A stretch of 64,000 bases of DNA from contig NZ_JBBCJO010000005.1 in the NCBI RefSeq assembly GCF_037190085.1, positions 248,001 to 312,000 on the forward strand. Reading direction: 5' to 3'. The number at the start of each line of letters is the position of its first letter. Within the stretch, counting starts at the first letter, position 1. Source of the stretch: Gemmatimonas aurantiaca. GTDB taxonomy: Bacteria > Gemmatimonadota > Gemmatimonadetes > Gemmatimonadales > Gemmatimonadaceae. The notes beneath the pieces were generated by a model. That model worked only from the letters and a program-made list of their open reading frames with translations, did no database searches and was not told where the DNA came from. The translations under genes and the position numbers were made by a program. This document shows, in pieces, positions 43,548 to 52,543 of this stretch.

Positions 43548-44944
43548 TGGCGAAGGCGCGCACGGTCTATCGCTGCACCGAGTGCGGCGCGGAGTTTCCC
43601 AAGTGGGCGGGGCGCTGCGAGAGTTGCGGCGCGTGGAACACACTGGCCGAAGAGATCGTCGCACCCGTCACCACGAGCAAACGGTCGGCCGCGCGGGCCA
43701 CCGCCGGCGTGGCCGCACGCACGGTGGCGCTGGGTGCGGTCACGGCCACCGATACGCCGCGGTGGCGCACGGGGCTCGATGAGTTCGACTTCGTGCTGGG
43801 TGGCGGCATCGTTCCCGGCAGCATGGTGCTGGTGGGCGGCGAACCCGGTATCGGCAAGAGCACACTGTTGCTGCAGGTCGCGGCGCGTCTCGAAGCGGCT
43901 GGGCAGGCCACGTTGTACGTGTCGGGTGAAGAGAGTGCGCTGCAGGTGCGACTCCGCGCCGAACGACTGGCGGAAGATGCGAGCGCGGTGAGTCTGCTCA
44001 CCGAAACGTCGCTGGAAACCATTCTCGCCACGGCGGCGCAGCCGGTGAGTGAAGGCCGACCGGTGCGCGCCCTGATCATCGACTCCATCCAGACGGTACA
44101 CACCGAACTGCTCGAAGGTGCGCCGGGCAACGTCGGGCAGGTGCGCGAGTGCGCCGCGCGGCTGATGCGCTTCGCGAAAGACACCGGCACGACGGTGTTC
44201 GTCATCGGCCACGTGACCAAGGGCGGTGGCATCGCGGGCCCCAAGACGCTCGAGCACATCGTGGACACCGTGCTGTATTTCGAAGGTGACGGCACGCTCG
44301 ACCACCGGGTACTGCGGGCTACCAAGAACCGCTTCGGCAGTGTCGACGAGATCGGCGTGTTCCGCATGGTGGGCTCCGGACTCGTTCCCGTGGACAATCC
44401 ATCGGCGCTGTTCCTCGGCGATCGTCGCGAAGTGGCCAGTGGCAGCGCGGTGTGTGCGCTCATGGAAGGCACACGGCCGCTGCTGGTGGAAGTGCAGGCG
44501 CTCGCGACACGCGCCGGGTTCGGGACACCGCAGCGGGTGGCCAACGGCATCGATGCGCGCCGGCTGGCGTTGCTGCTCGCCGTCCTCGACAAACGCGGCG
44601 GTTTTCCCTGCGCGCAGCTCGACGTGTTCTGCAACGTGGTGGGTGGCATGCGGGTGCAGGAACCAAGCGTCGATCTGGCGGTGGTGGCCGCGTTGGCATC
44701 GAGCGTCGTGGACCGTCCGCTGCCGGCTCATGCGGTGTTCCTCGGCGAACTCGGACTCGGTGGCGAAGTGCGTCCGGTGTCGCAGGCGGAGCGCCGTCTC
44801 GCGGAAGCGGCCAAACTGGGGATGACCACCGCGTTTCTGTCGGATCGCGCCATTCCGCGGCGGGTACCGGGAGACATCACATTGATCGGCGTGCGCACAC
44901 TGGCAGATGTCCTGCAGCGCACGGTCGGGAAGGATGCCGCATGA
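43547..44944 (+). CDS. radA: DNA repair protein RadA/Sms
   Basis: 465 residues. N-terminal zinc finger with Cys10, Cys13, Cys24 and Cys27. RecA-like ATPase with G-G-E-P-G-I-G-K-S-T (about 98-107), then the RadA-specific K-N-R-F-G-S (about 263), and a C-terminal Lon-protease-like fold. It is a branch-migration helicase in recombination and interacts with DnaB in some bacteria, consistent with its position. The stop overlaps ispD (ATGA). Confidence 0.96.
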   Translation: MAKARTVYRCTECGAEFPKWAGRCESCGAWNTLAEEIVAPVTTSKRSAARATAGVAARTVALGAVTATDTPRWRTGLDEFDFVLGGGIVPGSMVLVGGEPGIGKSTLLLQVAARLEAAGQATLYVSGEESALQVRLRAERLAEDASAVSLLTETSLETILATAAQPVSEGRPVRALIIDSIQTVHTELLEGAPGNVGQVRECAARLMRFAKDTGTTVFVIGHVTKGGGIAGPKTLEHIVDTVLYFEGDGTLDHRVLRATKNRFGSVDEIGVFRMVGSGLVPVDNPSALFLGDRREVASGSAVCALMEGTRPLLVEVQALATRAGFGTPQRVANGIDARRLALLLAVLDKRGGFPCAQLDVFCNVVGGMRVQEPSVDLAVVAALASSVVDRPLPAHAVFLGELGLGGEVRPVSQAERRLAEAAKLGMTTAFLSDRAIPRRVPGDITLIGVRTLADVLQRTVGKDAA

Positions 44945-45779
44945 GTGAGTCGCGCACGGGTGCACCGCATACGGACGAGCAGCCTACGGGTGAACCGCCC
45001 ATGGGCGCATCGCAGCCGCCATTGCAACCGCCGCGACGGATCATTCCACCGCCGGCGATCGCCTCGCGTGGCGAAGTGGCCCCCCGCGGTGACGTCGTAC
45101 GTGATGTGGGCGTGGTGATCGTGGCCGGTGGTTCCGGATCCCGCACGGGCAGCACGGAGCTCAAACAGTTCCGGTGGGTATCGGGCAAACCGGCACTGCT
45201 GCACAGCGTGCAGGCGTTCATGGCGCGCCCCGACGTGGCCGTGGTGGTGGTGGTGCTTCCCAAAGCGTATGCCGCCGATCCGCCACCCTGGCTGTTCCAG
45301 TGTGATGTGGATCGTCTGCTGGTGTCGGTGGGCGGCGCCGAGCGGCACGAGAGCGTGGTGAATGGCCTCGAAGATCTGCCGGAGGAGGTGGTGGTGGCGG
45401 TGGTGCACGATGCCGCGCGCCCGCTGGTCACCGACGAGACCATCGATCGGGTCATCGCCGAAGCGCGCAGGGGACATGGCGCGATCGCGGCACTGCCCGT
45501 CGTGGACACGCTCAAGGAAGTGGACGACGACGGCCGCATCGTGCGCACGGTGGACCGCACACGGCTCTGGCGCGCGCAGACGCCGCAGGCGTTTCCGCGC
45601 CAGTTGCTGGAAGAGGCGCACATTGCCGCGCAGCGTGATCGGGTGGGCGCCACCGATGATGCCGCATTGCTGGAGCGGCTCGGGCATCCGGTGGTGGTGG
45701 TGCGCGGCAGTGAGCGGGGCATGAAGATCACCGAAGAAGCCGATTTCGCGCGCGCCGAAGCGCTCAGCATCCTGCGCGA

Positions 45780-45783
<4 letters not shown>
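44941..45783 (+). CDS. ispD: 2-C-methyl-D-erythritol 4-phosphate cytidylyltransferase
   Basis: 280 residues. A Pro/Ala/Arg-rich N-terminal extension of about 55 residues precedes the nucleotidyltransferase domain: V-I-V-A-G-G-S-G-S-R-T-G (about 58-70), L-K-Q-F, H-D-A-A-R-P-L-V, and the late T-D-D-A and K-I-T segments. It makes CDP-methylerythritol in the MEP isoprenoid pathway. ATG overlaps the radA stop. The extension looks dispensable, and no better internal start is visible. Confidence 0.9.
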
Positions 45784-46445
<662 letters not shown>

Positions 46446-46453
46446 GACTTCCC

Positions 46454-46927
46454 ATGCGTCCGATGCATCTGCTGTTCGTCTGCACTGGCAACACCTGCCG
46501 CAGCCCGCTGGCTGAGGGCATCGCGCGACATCTCATCACGCAACGCGGACTCACCGACATCACGGTGGGCAGCGCGGGCACCAGCGCCTGGCCGGGTGCG
46601 TCCGCCTCTGACGGCGCTCTGCTCGTGGCGCTCGAGCACGGCGTCGAACTGGGCGATCACCGGGCGCGCACGCTGTCGCCGGAAATTGTGGCCGGCGCCG
46701 ATGTCATTCTCACCATGGGCCCGCACCATCTCGATCGTGTCGAAGCCCTGGGGGGCGCGGGTCGCACGTGGATGCTCACGGCCTACACGGGCCGCGAAGC
46801 CCGTCCGGTGACGGATCCCTTCGGTGGGGATCTCGATGTGTATCGCTCCACCTACGAAGAACTCGAACAGGAAATCGGCGAGATTCTCGACAAGGTGACG
46901 ACCGATCGGGCAGGGCAGTCGGGCTGA
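46454..46927 (+). CDS. ywlE: low-molecular-weight phosphatase, YwlE-like (probable protein-arginine phosphatase)
   Basis: 157 residues; an ATG three codons later is an alternative start. The catalytic loop is C-T-G-N-T-C-R-S with nucleophile Cys10 and Arg16, and D-P-F-G-G-D-L-D-V-Y carries the acid Asp near residue 122. The fifth loop residue is Thr14 rather than the Ile/Leu/Val of tyrosine phosphatases. This is the feature reported to give YwlE specificity for phosphoarginine. The tsaC-ywlE neighbourhood also matches Bacillus. Arginine specificity remains a prediction. Confidence 0.87.
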   Translation: MRPMHLLFVCTGNTCRSPLAEGIARHLITQRGLTDITVGSAGTSAWPGASASDGALLVALEHGVELGDHRARTLSPEIVAGADVILTMGPHHLDRVEALGGAGRTWMLTAYTGREARPVTDPFGGDLDVYRSTYEELEQEIGEILDKVTTDRAGQSG

Positions 46928-47878
46928 ATGCGCATCGTCGCCGGCCAACGTCCTTCGCGTCTGGCGATTCTGGGTCATCCGGTCGCGCACTCGCTGTCGC
47001 CGGTGTTTCAGAATGCCGCGCTGACCGCGTGCGAACTGGCGCTGGAGTATGCGCGTTTCGATGTGAGCGCCGGGCATCTGTCAGCCGCACTGGAGACGTG
47101 CCGGGAGACCCGCACCGGAGGCAATGTCACCATCCCGCACAAGGAAGCGGTGGCCGCGGCCTGTGTGCGATTGTCGGACGTGGCCCGACGCGCCGGCGCC
47201 GTGAACACCTTCTGGTTCGAGGACGGCGCGCTGTGCGGGCACAACACCGATGTCGATGGCGCGTGGGCGACGATCACGGCGTTGCGCGGTGCGCTACGCA
47301 GCGCGGCGCGACGCCATTCATCGCAACACAGCGCAGCGCAGCGGGCCGCCGTCGACGACGCGGCACGAGCTCACGCCGTCCTGCTGGGTAGCGGAGGTTC
47401 GGCCGCCGCGGTGCTGCTGGCGCTGGCCCGATTCGAAAGATACCACATCACGATCGTCGCCCGCACCACCGACCGCGCGTCGGCGCTGCTCTCCCGTACC
47501 GGTGTCGCAGGCGCGGTGCTTCCCTTCGGGAGCGAGGCCGCACGCGCGGCACTCGGCGCCGCGGATCTGATCGTCAACAGCACATCGCTGGGCCTGCACG
47601 ACGAGGATCCACTGCCGGCCGATCCGGCGGTGTTCGGCAAAAACGCCGCCGTCTTCGATCTCGTCTACCGGCCGGCGCATCATCGCAAAAACGAAAGTGG
47701 CACGCCGTGGGTCCGGGCAGCACGCGCACGCGGACTCGTGGCCGAAGACGGTCTGCGCATGCTGGTGGAGCAGGGCGCGGCCGCGTTCGAGACATGGTTT
47801 GGCATGACGGCACCGCGTCAGGTCATGTGGGACGCGCTGGGCGTGCCGATGCCGCCTCCCGACGAGGCGCGGACATGA
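46928..47878 (+). CDS. aroE: shikimate dehydrogenase
   Basis: 316 residues, longer than the usual 270-290 because of an Ala/Arg/His/Ser insert around 120-145. Substrate-binding S-L-S-P, N-V-T-I-P-H-K (catalytic Lys about 71) and the G-x-N-T-D segment are present, as is the NADP-binding G-S-G-G-S-A-A-A. It reduces 3-dehydroshikimate to shikimate. The start ATG directly follows the ywlE stop. The stop overlaps the comF start by 4 bp. Confidence 0.93.
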   Translation: MRIVAGQRPSRLAILGHPVAHSLSPVFQNAALTACELALEYARFDVSAGHLSAALETCRETRTGGNVTIPHKEAVAAACVRLSDVARRAGAVNTFWFEDGALCGHNTDVDGAWATITALRGALRSAARRHSSQHSAAQRAAVDDAARAHAVLLGSGGSAAAVLLALARFERYHITIVARTTDRASALLSRTGVAGAVLPFGSEAARAALGAADLIVNSTSLGLHDEDPLPADPAVFGKNAAVFDLVYRPAHHRKNESGTPWVRAARARGLVAEDGLRMLVEQGAAAFETWFGMTAPRQVMWDALGVPMPPPDEART

Positions 47879-48768
47879 TACGCGCACCGGGGTCACCGGC
47901 ACGTGAGACGTCGGCGTCCTGGCGGACATTCGTCGACGGCCTCGTCGATTTTCTGCTGCCCGGCGCCTGCGTGCTCTGCCGGCGCGCGCACTCGCCGGGG
48001 CGCGGTGGAGAGGCCACGGAAGACAGCATCGTGTGTGGCACCTGCCTGGCGCGACTGGTGCCGCTGGCACTGCCGCAGTGCGCGCGGTGCGGTCATCCCC
48101 GTCTGTCGCTGAGCATTCCGCTCCCCATCGCACGCCCAACTGCCGCCGGCCCGACCTGGCCCTCCGCCGTGGATCTTCCACCCTGCCGGTGGTGCACGCG
48201 CCTCGATCCCGCCATTCGCATCGTGCGGTCGGTTTGCCGTATGGACGACGGCACCGGTGGCGAACTGGTGCATGCGCTCAAGTACCAGGGCTGGCACCGT
48301 GTGGCCCGACCCATGGCCCGTCGCATGGCCCGTCTCGACTGGCCGCCGGACGTGCGCGAGGAGCGCGCGGCGGTGATCCCGATGCCACTCTCCACCCAGC
48401 GGCTCCGGGAACGCGGCTACAACCAGGCGGAGGTATTGGCACGGGCACTGGCTCCCCATTGGCAGGTCCCGGTGTGGCACGACATTCTGCGGCGTGAACG
48501 CCACACGGAGTCCCAGGTCCGGTTGACACCCTCGCAGCGTACGAGCAACGTTTCGGGGGCGTTTGCCGTGCCGGCTCACCGGCGCGCGATGCTGCGCGGC
48601 CAGCACGTCGTTCTCGTGGACGACGTCGTCACCACGGCCGCGACGCTCAACGCCGCCGCCCACGCGCTGCTGGAGGGCGGTGCGCGCATCATCAGCTGTG
48701 TCACTTTCGGACGGGCACCGGACTCCGGTGACCGTGCCGCTTCCGACGACGACTCACTCAGGAACTGA
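47875..48768 (+). CDS. comF: ComF-family phosphoribosyltransferase-like protein
   Basis: 297 residues. Zinc-binding pairs C-V-L-C, C-G-T-C, C-A-R-C and C-R-W-C occur in the first half, followed by the L-K-Y-Q-G segment. The PRTase-like C-terminus has L-V-D-D-V-V-T-T-A-A-T-L. ComF is needed for DNA uptake and single-strand handling during transformation, so natural competence is possible. Homologues without the other com genes also exist. It overlaps aroE by 4 bp and gap starts 6 bp downstream. Confidence 0.9.
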   Translation: MIRAPGSPARETSASWRTFVDGLVDFLLPGACVLCRRAHSPGRGGEATEDSIVCGTCLARLVPLALPQCARCGHPRLSLSIPLPIARPTAAGPTWPSAVDLPPCRWCTRLDPAIRIVRSVCRMDDGTGGELVHALKYQGWHRVARPMARRMARLDWPPDVREERAAVIPMPLSTQRLRERGYNQAEVLARALAPHWQVPVWHDILRRERHTESQVRLTPSQRTSNVSGAFAVPAHRRAMLRGQHVVLVDDVVTTAATLNAAAHALLEGGARIISCVTFGRAPDSGDRAASDDDSLRN

Positions 48769-48773
48769 CACGA

Positions 48774-49787
48774 ATGGCCATTCGGGTTGGCATCAACGGC
48801 TTCGGCCGCATCGGGCGCCAGGTACTGCGCGCCGCGAAGCAGCAGGGCGTGGCGGACATCGATTTCGTCGCGATCAACGATCTCACCGACACCGCCACGC
48901 TGGCGCATCTGTTCCAGTACGATTCGGTGCACGGCACGTTCGACGGGCAGGTGGGCCACGAAGCCGACGCCATCACGATCGACGGCGATCGCATCCGCAT
49001 TCTCGCCGAGCGTGAGCCGGCGAAGCTGCCGTGGAAGGAACTCGGTGTCGACATCGTGCTCGAGTCCACCGGCCGGTTCACGAAGGCGGAAGACGCCCGC
49101 AAGCACATCGAGGGCGGCGCGAAGAAGGTCATCATCTCGGCGCCCGCCACCAACGAAGACATCACCGTCGTGATGGGCGTGAACAGCGACAAGTACGATC
49201 CGGCGTCGCATCACATCATCTCGAACGCGTCGTGCACGACCAACTGTCTCGTGCCGATGGTGAAGGTCATCCGGGACACGTTCGGCTTCGTGCATGGTTC
49301 GATGGTCACCATCCACAGCTACACGAACGATCAGAGCATCCTCGATCTGCCGCACAAGGATCTGCGTCGCGCCCGCGCGGCCGCGGTGTCGATGATCCCC
49401 ACCACGACCGGTGCCGCCAAGGCCACCGCGCTCGTGATCCCCGAAGTGAAGGGCAAGATCGACGGCGTGGCCGTGCGTGTGCCCACGCCCGACGTGTCGC
49501 TCACCGACCTGACGTGCATCGTGGAACGTCCGGTCACGAAGGACGAAGTGAACGCGGCGTTCAAGGCGGCCGCGGAATCGGGTCCGCTGGAAGGGGTGCT
49601 GGGCTACAGCGAAGTGCCGCTCGTGTCGGTGGACTACATCGGCAATCCGAACTCGTGCACACTCGACGCGGGCAGCACGATCGTCATCAACGGCACGATG
49701 GTGAAGATCTCCGGCTGGTATGACAACGAGTGGGGCTATTCGTCGCGCTGCGTCGATCTGCTGCGGTTCGTCGGCTCGCGCCTCTGA
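48774..49787 (+). CDS. gap: glyceraldehyde-3-phosphate dehydrogenase
   Basis: 337 residues. NAD-binding G-I-N-G-F-G-R-I-G-R start and S-N-A-S-C-T-T-N-C catalytic region with Cys154, plus H-S-Y-T and S-M-I-P-T-T-T-G-A. It is a standard phosphorylating, type I class enzyme. The N-terminus reads V-A-I-N-D-L, typical of NAD-preferring forms. It is followed by a terminator, then pgk and tpiA in the usual glycolytic order. Confidence 0.97.
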   Translation: MAIRVGINGFGRIGRQVLRAAKQQGVADIDFVAINDLTDTATLAHLFQYDSVHGTFDGQVGHEADAITIDGDRIRILAEREPAKLPWKELGVDIVLESTGRFTKAEDARKHIEGGAKKVIISAPATNEDITVVMGVNSDKYDPASHHIISNASCTTNCLVPMVKVIRDTFGFVHGSMVTIHSYTNDQSILDLPHKDLRRARAAAVSMIPTTTGAAKATALVIPEVKGKIDGVAVRVPTPDVSLTDLTCIVERPVTKDEVNAAFKAAAESGPLEGVLGYSEVPLVSVDYIGNPNSCTLDAGSTIVINGTMVKISGWYDNEWGYSSRCVDLLRFVGSRL

Positions 49788-49821
49788 GCTCGTCCGGACA
49801 TATCGGCCTCCATCAGGCCTG

Positions 49822-49861
49822 ACGACAGGGAGACCGCACGGACGGGTCTCCCTGTCGTTTT
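49822..49861 (+). terminator. intrinsic terminator between gap and pgk
   Basis: Perfect 14 bp stem (49822-49835 with 49845-49858), 9 nt loop, followed by a TTTT tract at 49858-49861. It ends 31 bp before the pgk start. Confidence 0.85.
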
Positions 49862-49892
49862 CCCGGTTCCATTTCCCGCCTCGCATCCGGTG

Positions 49893-51089
49893 ATGAACAC
49901 CAAGACCATCCGCGATCTCACTCCCGCCGATCTCGCGGGCAAGCGCGCGCTCGTGCGCGTCGATTTCAACGTGCCGCTCGACGATGCCGGCAAGGTCGCC
50001 GACGACACGCGCATCACGGCGGCGCTGCCGACGATCATCACGCTGCTCGATGCCGGCGCGCGCGTGATCCTGCTGGCGCACTTCGGACGGCCCAAGGGCG
50101 CGCCGGAGGCGAAGTACTCGCTCGCGCCGGTGGCCGAGCGGCTTGCCGTGTTGCTGCCGCGTCCCGTGCATTTCCTCGCCGAGACCGTGGGCCCCGCCGC
50201 AGTGGCGGCCACGCATGCGTTGCCGGCGGGCGAAGTGCTGCTGCTCGAGAACACCCGCTTTCTGCCGGGTGAGGAGAAGAACGACGACGCCCTGTCGCAG
50301 CAGCTCGCGTTGCTGGGCGATCTCTATGTGAACGACGCGTTCGGTGCGGCGCATCGCGCACATGCGAGTACCGCCGGCGTGGCGAAATACTGCCGTCCGG
50401 CCGTGGCCGGTCTGCTCATGGAGAAGGAGCTGGCGTATCTGGGTGGTGCGCTGGCCAACCCCGCGCGACCGTTCGTGGCCATCCTGGGCGGCTCCAAGAT
50501 CTCGGGCAAGATCGACGTGGTGGAAGCCCTGCTGCCCAAGGTCGATCATCTGCTGATCGGTGGCGCCATGGCTTGCACGTTCTTCCGGGCCATGGGCTTC
50601 GAAACGGGCAATTCCCTCGTGGAACCCGACCGGCTCGACATGGCGCGCGAATTGCTCGCGCGCGCCGGCAGCAAACTGGTGTTGCCGGTGGATGCCGTCA
50701 TCGCGCCGGCGATGGACGCGGGCGCGCAGGCCACGGCCGTGGCCCGCGATGCGATTCCGGCCGGCCAGGCCATGTTCGATATCGGGCCGGCCAGCGTGGC
50801 GCACTATCGTACGCTCATCGAACAGGCGAAGACGGTGCTCTGGAACGGCCCGATGGGGGTGTTCGAGAAGCCGCCCTTCGATGTCGGCACGCGTGGCGTG
50901 GCCGACGCGATGGCACTGGCCACCGATCACGGCGCCACGACCATCATCGGCGGCGGCGACTCCGCGGCGGCCGTGGCCGAAGCGGGGCTCGAGTCGAAGA
51001 TGTCGCATGTCTCCACCGGCGGCGGGGCATCGCTCGAATTCCTCGAAGGGAAGGACCTCCCCGGCGTGTCCGCTCTCGATCAGCGCTGA
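49893..51089 (+). CDS. pgk: phosphoglycerate kinase
   Basis: 398 residues from ATG; the overlapping GTG one codon earlier is also possible. Conserved V-R-V-D-F-N-V-P-L start, G-A-R-V-I-L-L-A-H-F-G-R-P, L-L-E-N-T-R, and the nucleotide-binding end with W-N-G-P-M-G-V-F-E and G-G-G-D-S-A-A-A are present. It transfers phosphate from 1,3-bisphosphoglycerate to ADP. It has its own upstream leader of about 30 bp after the gap terminator. Confidence 0.97.
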   Translation: MNTKTIRDLTPADLAGKRALVRVDFNVPLDDAGKVADDTRITAALPTIITLLDAGARVILLAHFGRPKGAPEAKYSLAPVAERLAVLLPRPVHFLAETVGPAAVAATHALPAGEVLLLENTRFLPGEEKNDDALSQQLALLGDLYVNDAFGAAHRAHASTAGVAKYCRPAVAGLLMEKELAYLGGALANPARPFVAILGGSKISGKIDVVEALLPKVDHLLIGGAMACTFFRAMGFETGNSLVEPDRLDMARELLARAGSKLVLPVDAVIAPAMDAGAQATAVARDAIPAGQAMFDIGPASVAHYRTLIEQAKTVLWNGPMGVFEKPPFDVGTRGVADAMALATDHGATTIIGGGDSAAAVAEAGLESKMSHVSTGGGASLEFLEGKDLPGVSALDQR

Positions 51090-51134
51090 TCGTTCATTTC
51101 ATCACTGTTCATCACCTTCCTCGCACGCGATCCC

Positions 51135-51890
51135 ATGTATCTCAAGCCGGTCATTGCGGCCAACTGGAAACTCAATCACGGTCCGACCGATGCGAAGGCC
51201 TTCCTGCAGCGGTTCCTCGCGCAGGCGCCCCGACTCGCCGATCGCACCGTGATCTTCTTTCCCTCGGCCATCACGCTCACCACGGTCGTCGAGGGATTGC
51301 GCGAGCGTCCGGAGATCCAGGTGGGTGTCCAGAACGTGTACACGGAAGCGCAGGGCGCCTTCACCGGCGAGAACTCGGTGCTGATGGCGCGCGACGCGGG
51401 CGCACGGGTGGTGCTCGTGGGCCATTCGGAGCGCCGCCACGTGTTCGGGGAGAGCGACGAAACGACCACGAAGAAGATGGCCCTCATCGCGCAGGCGCGT
51501 CTGATCCCGATGCTCTGCGTGGGCGAGACGTTGGCCGAGCGTGAGGCCGGACGCACGGCCGAAGTGGTGCAGCGTCAGCTCACGGCGGGGCTGGCGGAGC
51601 TCGACGACCCGCAGATCGGCGCGATCATGCTGGCCTACGAACCGGTCTGGGCCATCGGAACCGGCCGCACCGCCACTCCGGAGGACGCCGCCGAGATTCA
51701 CGGCGTGCTGCGCCAGGCGCTGGTGTCCCGCGTGGGCGAGAAGATGGCGGCCACCATTCCCATCCTGTACGGCGGCTCGGTGAACCGCGGCAACGCCTCG
51801 CAGTTGCTGGCGGCGTCGGATGTGGACGGCCTGCTGGTGGGCGGGGCCTCGCTGGATGCGGATTCGTGGGCGGGGATCGTGAGGGCCTGA
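51135..51890 (+). CDS. tpiA: triosephosphate isomerase
   Basis: 251 residues. Catalytic Lys12 in A-N-W-K, His97 in V-G-H-S-E-R-R and Glu169 in A-Y-E-P-V-W-A-I-G-T-G are in place. The phosphate loop Y-G-G-S-V and G-G-A-S-L are present. It interconverts dihydroxyacetone phosphate and glyceraldehyde-3-phosphate. A palindromic repeat begins 16 bp after the stop. Confidence 0.97.
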   Translation: MYLKPVIAANWKLNHGPTDAKAFLQRFLAQAPRLADRTVIFFPSAITLTTVVEGLRERPEIQVGVQNVYTEAQGAFTGENSVLMARDAGARVVLVGHSERRHVFGESDETTTKKMALIAQARLIPMLCVGETLAEREAGRTAEVVQRQLTAGLAELDDPQIGAIMLAYEPVWAIGTGRTATPEDAAEIHGVLRQALVSRVGEKMAATIPILYGGSVNRGNASQLLAASDVDGLLVGGASLDADSWAGIVRA

Positions 51891-51905
51891 AACGGAGTTT
51901 CGGGT

Positions 51906-52007
51906 CGTGGGTTTGCGGTTTGGGGGTGAACAACCCGGTACCGGGTCTCGTGACCCGTGTCCTGTGACCCACGACCCGGTTGTTCATCTCCAAACCGCAA
52001 ACCCACG
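51906..52007. repeat. dispersed palindromic repeat, copy B
   Basis: Arms 51906-51947 and 51966-52007 are inverted copies (36 of 42 matches) with an 18 bp loop TCGTGACCCGTGTCCTGT. The first 18 bases of each arm are identical, and TGAACAACC recurs. The element shares the same core as the 31.5 kb palindrome. Both copies start 13-16 bp after a stop codon. Confidence 0.85.
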
Positions 52008-52134
52008 CCCCATACCCCTTGCCGCCTTGTCTCCGGGCTCGCACTTCGCGATCTTTCGAGGCTCACTGGCGCGCGATCCACTTCGGGCGCGCCGCTGCAA
52101 TACGTCCGTTCATGTCCGTCGCCACTGCCGCTCC

Positions 52135-52536
52135 ATGTACACGTTCCTGCTGATCCTTCTCATCATCGACGCGCTGGTACTGGGCGCGGCGATTCTTCTG
52201 CAGTCGGGCAAGGGTGGCGGACTCGCCGCCAGCTTCGGTGGCGCGAGCTCCTCGGCCGATTCCATCATCGGCAGCCGTCAGGCGGGGAACCTCCTCACGA
52301 AGGCAAGCTGGTGGTGCGGCGGGATCTTCCTGGGTCTCGCGTTCATCCTGCAGCTCATGAGCACCCGATCGAGCGCGCCCAAGTCGGTGCTCGACCGGCT
52401 CGCGGCTCCGGCGTCGCAGGCGGCCCCCACGGCGCCGTCCAACGCCAACACGGCCGCCCCGGCCGCTCCGCTGACCCCGGACGCAGCGCCGGCCGCAGCC
52501 CCCGGCGCGACACCGGCGGCCCCCGCCAAGCCGTAA
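52135..52536 (+). CDS. secG: preprotein translocase subunit SecG
   Basis: 133 residues from an ATG with no strong ribosome-binding site. Two membrane helices (about 2-21 and 55-74) flank the conserved G-K-G-G-G-L-A-A-S-F-G-G loop. It belongs to the SecYEG channel. Residues 83-133 are an Ala/Pro-rich tail, longer than in E. coli (110 residues total). The placement after tpiA and before carA is common. Confidence 0.9.
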   Translation: MYTFLLILLIIDALVLGAAILLQSGKGGGLAASFGGASSSADSIIGSRQAGNLLTKASWWCGGIFLGLAFILQLMSTRSSAPKSVLDRLAAPASQAAPTAPSNANTAAPAAPLTPDAAPAAAPGATPAAPAKP

Positions 52537-52543
52537 GGACGCG

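Noticed and set aside
41883..43664. 593-residue minus-strand open frame over dnaB
   Set aside because: Antisense shadow of dnaB with no recognisable motif.
48576..51008. 810-residue minus-strand open frame over gap and pgk
   Set aside because: It is antisense to two unmistakable glycolytic genes, and its translation is His/Arg-rich shadow sequence produced by high GC codon use.
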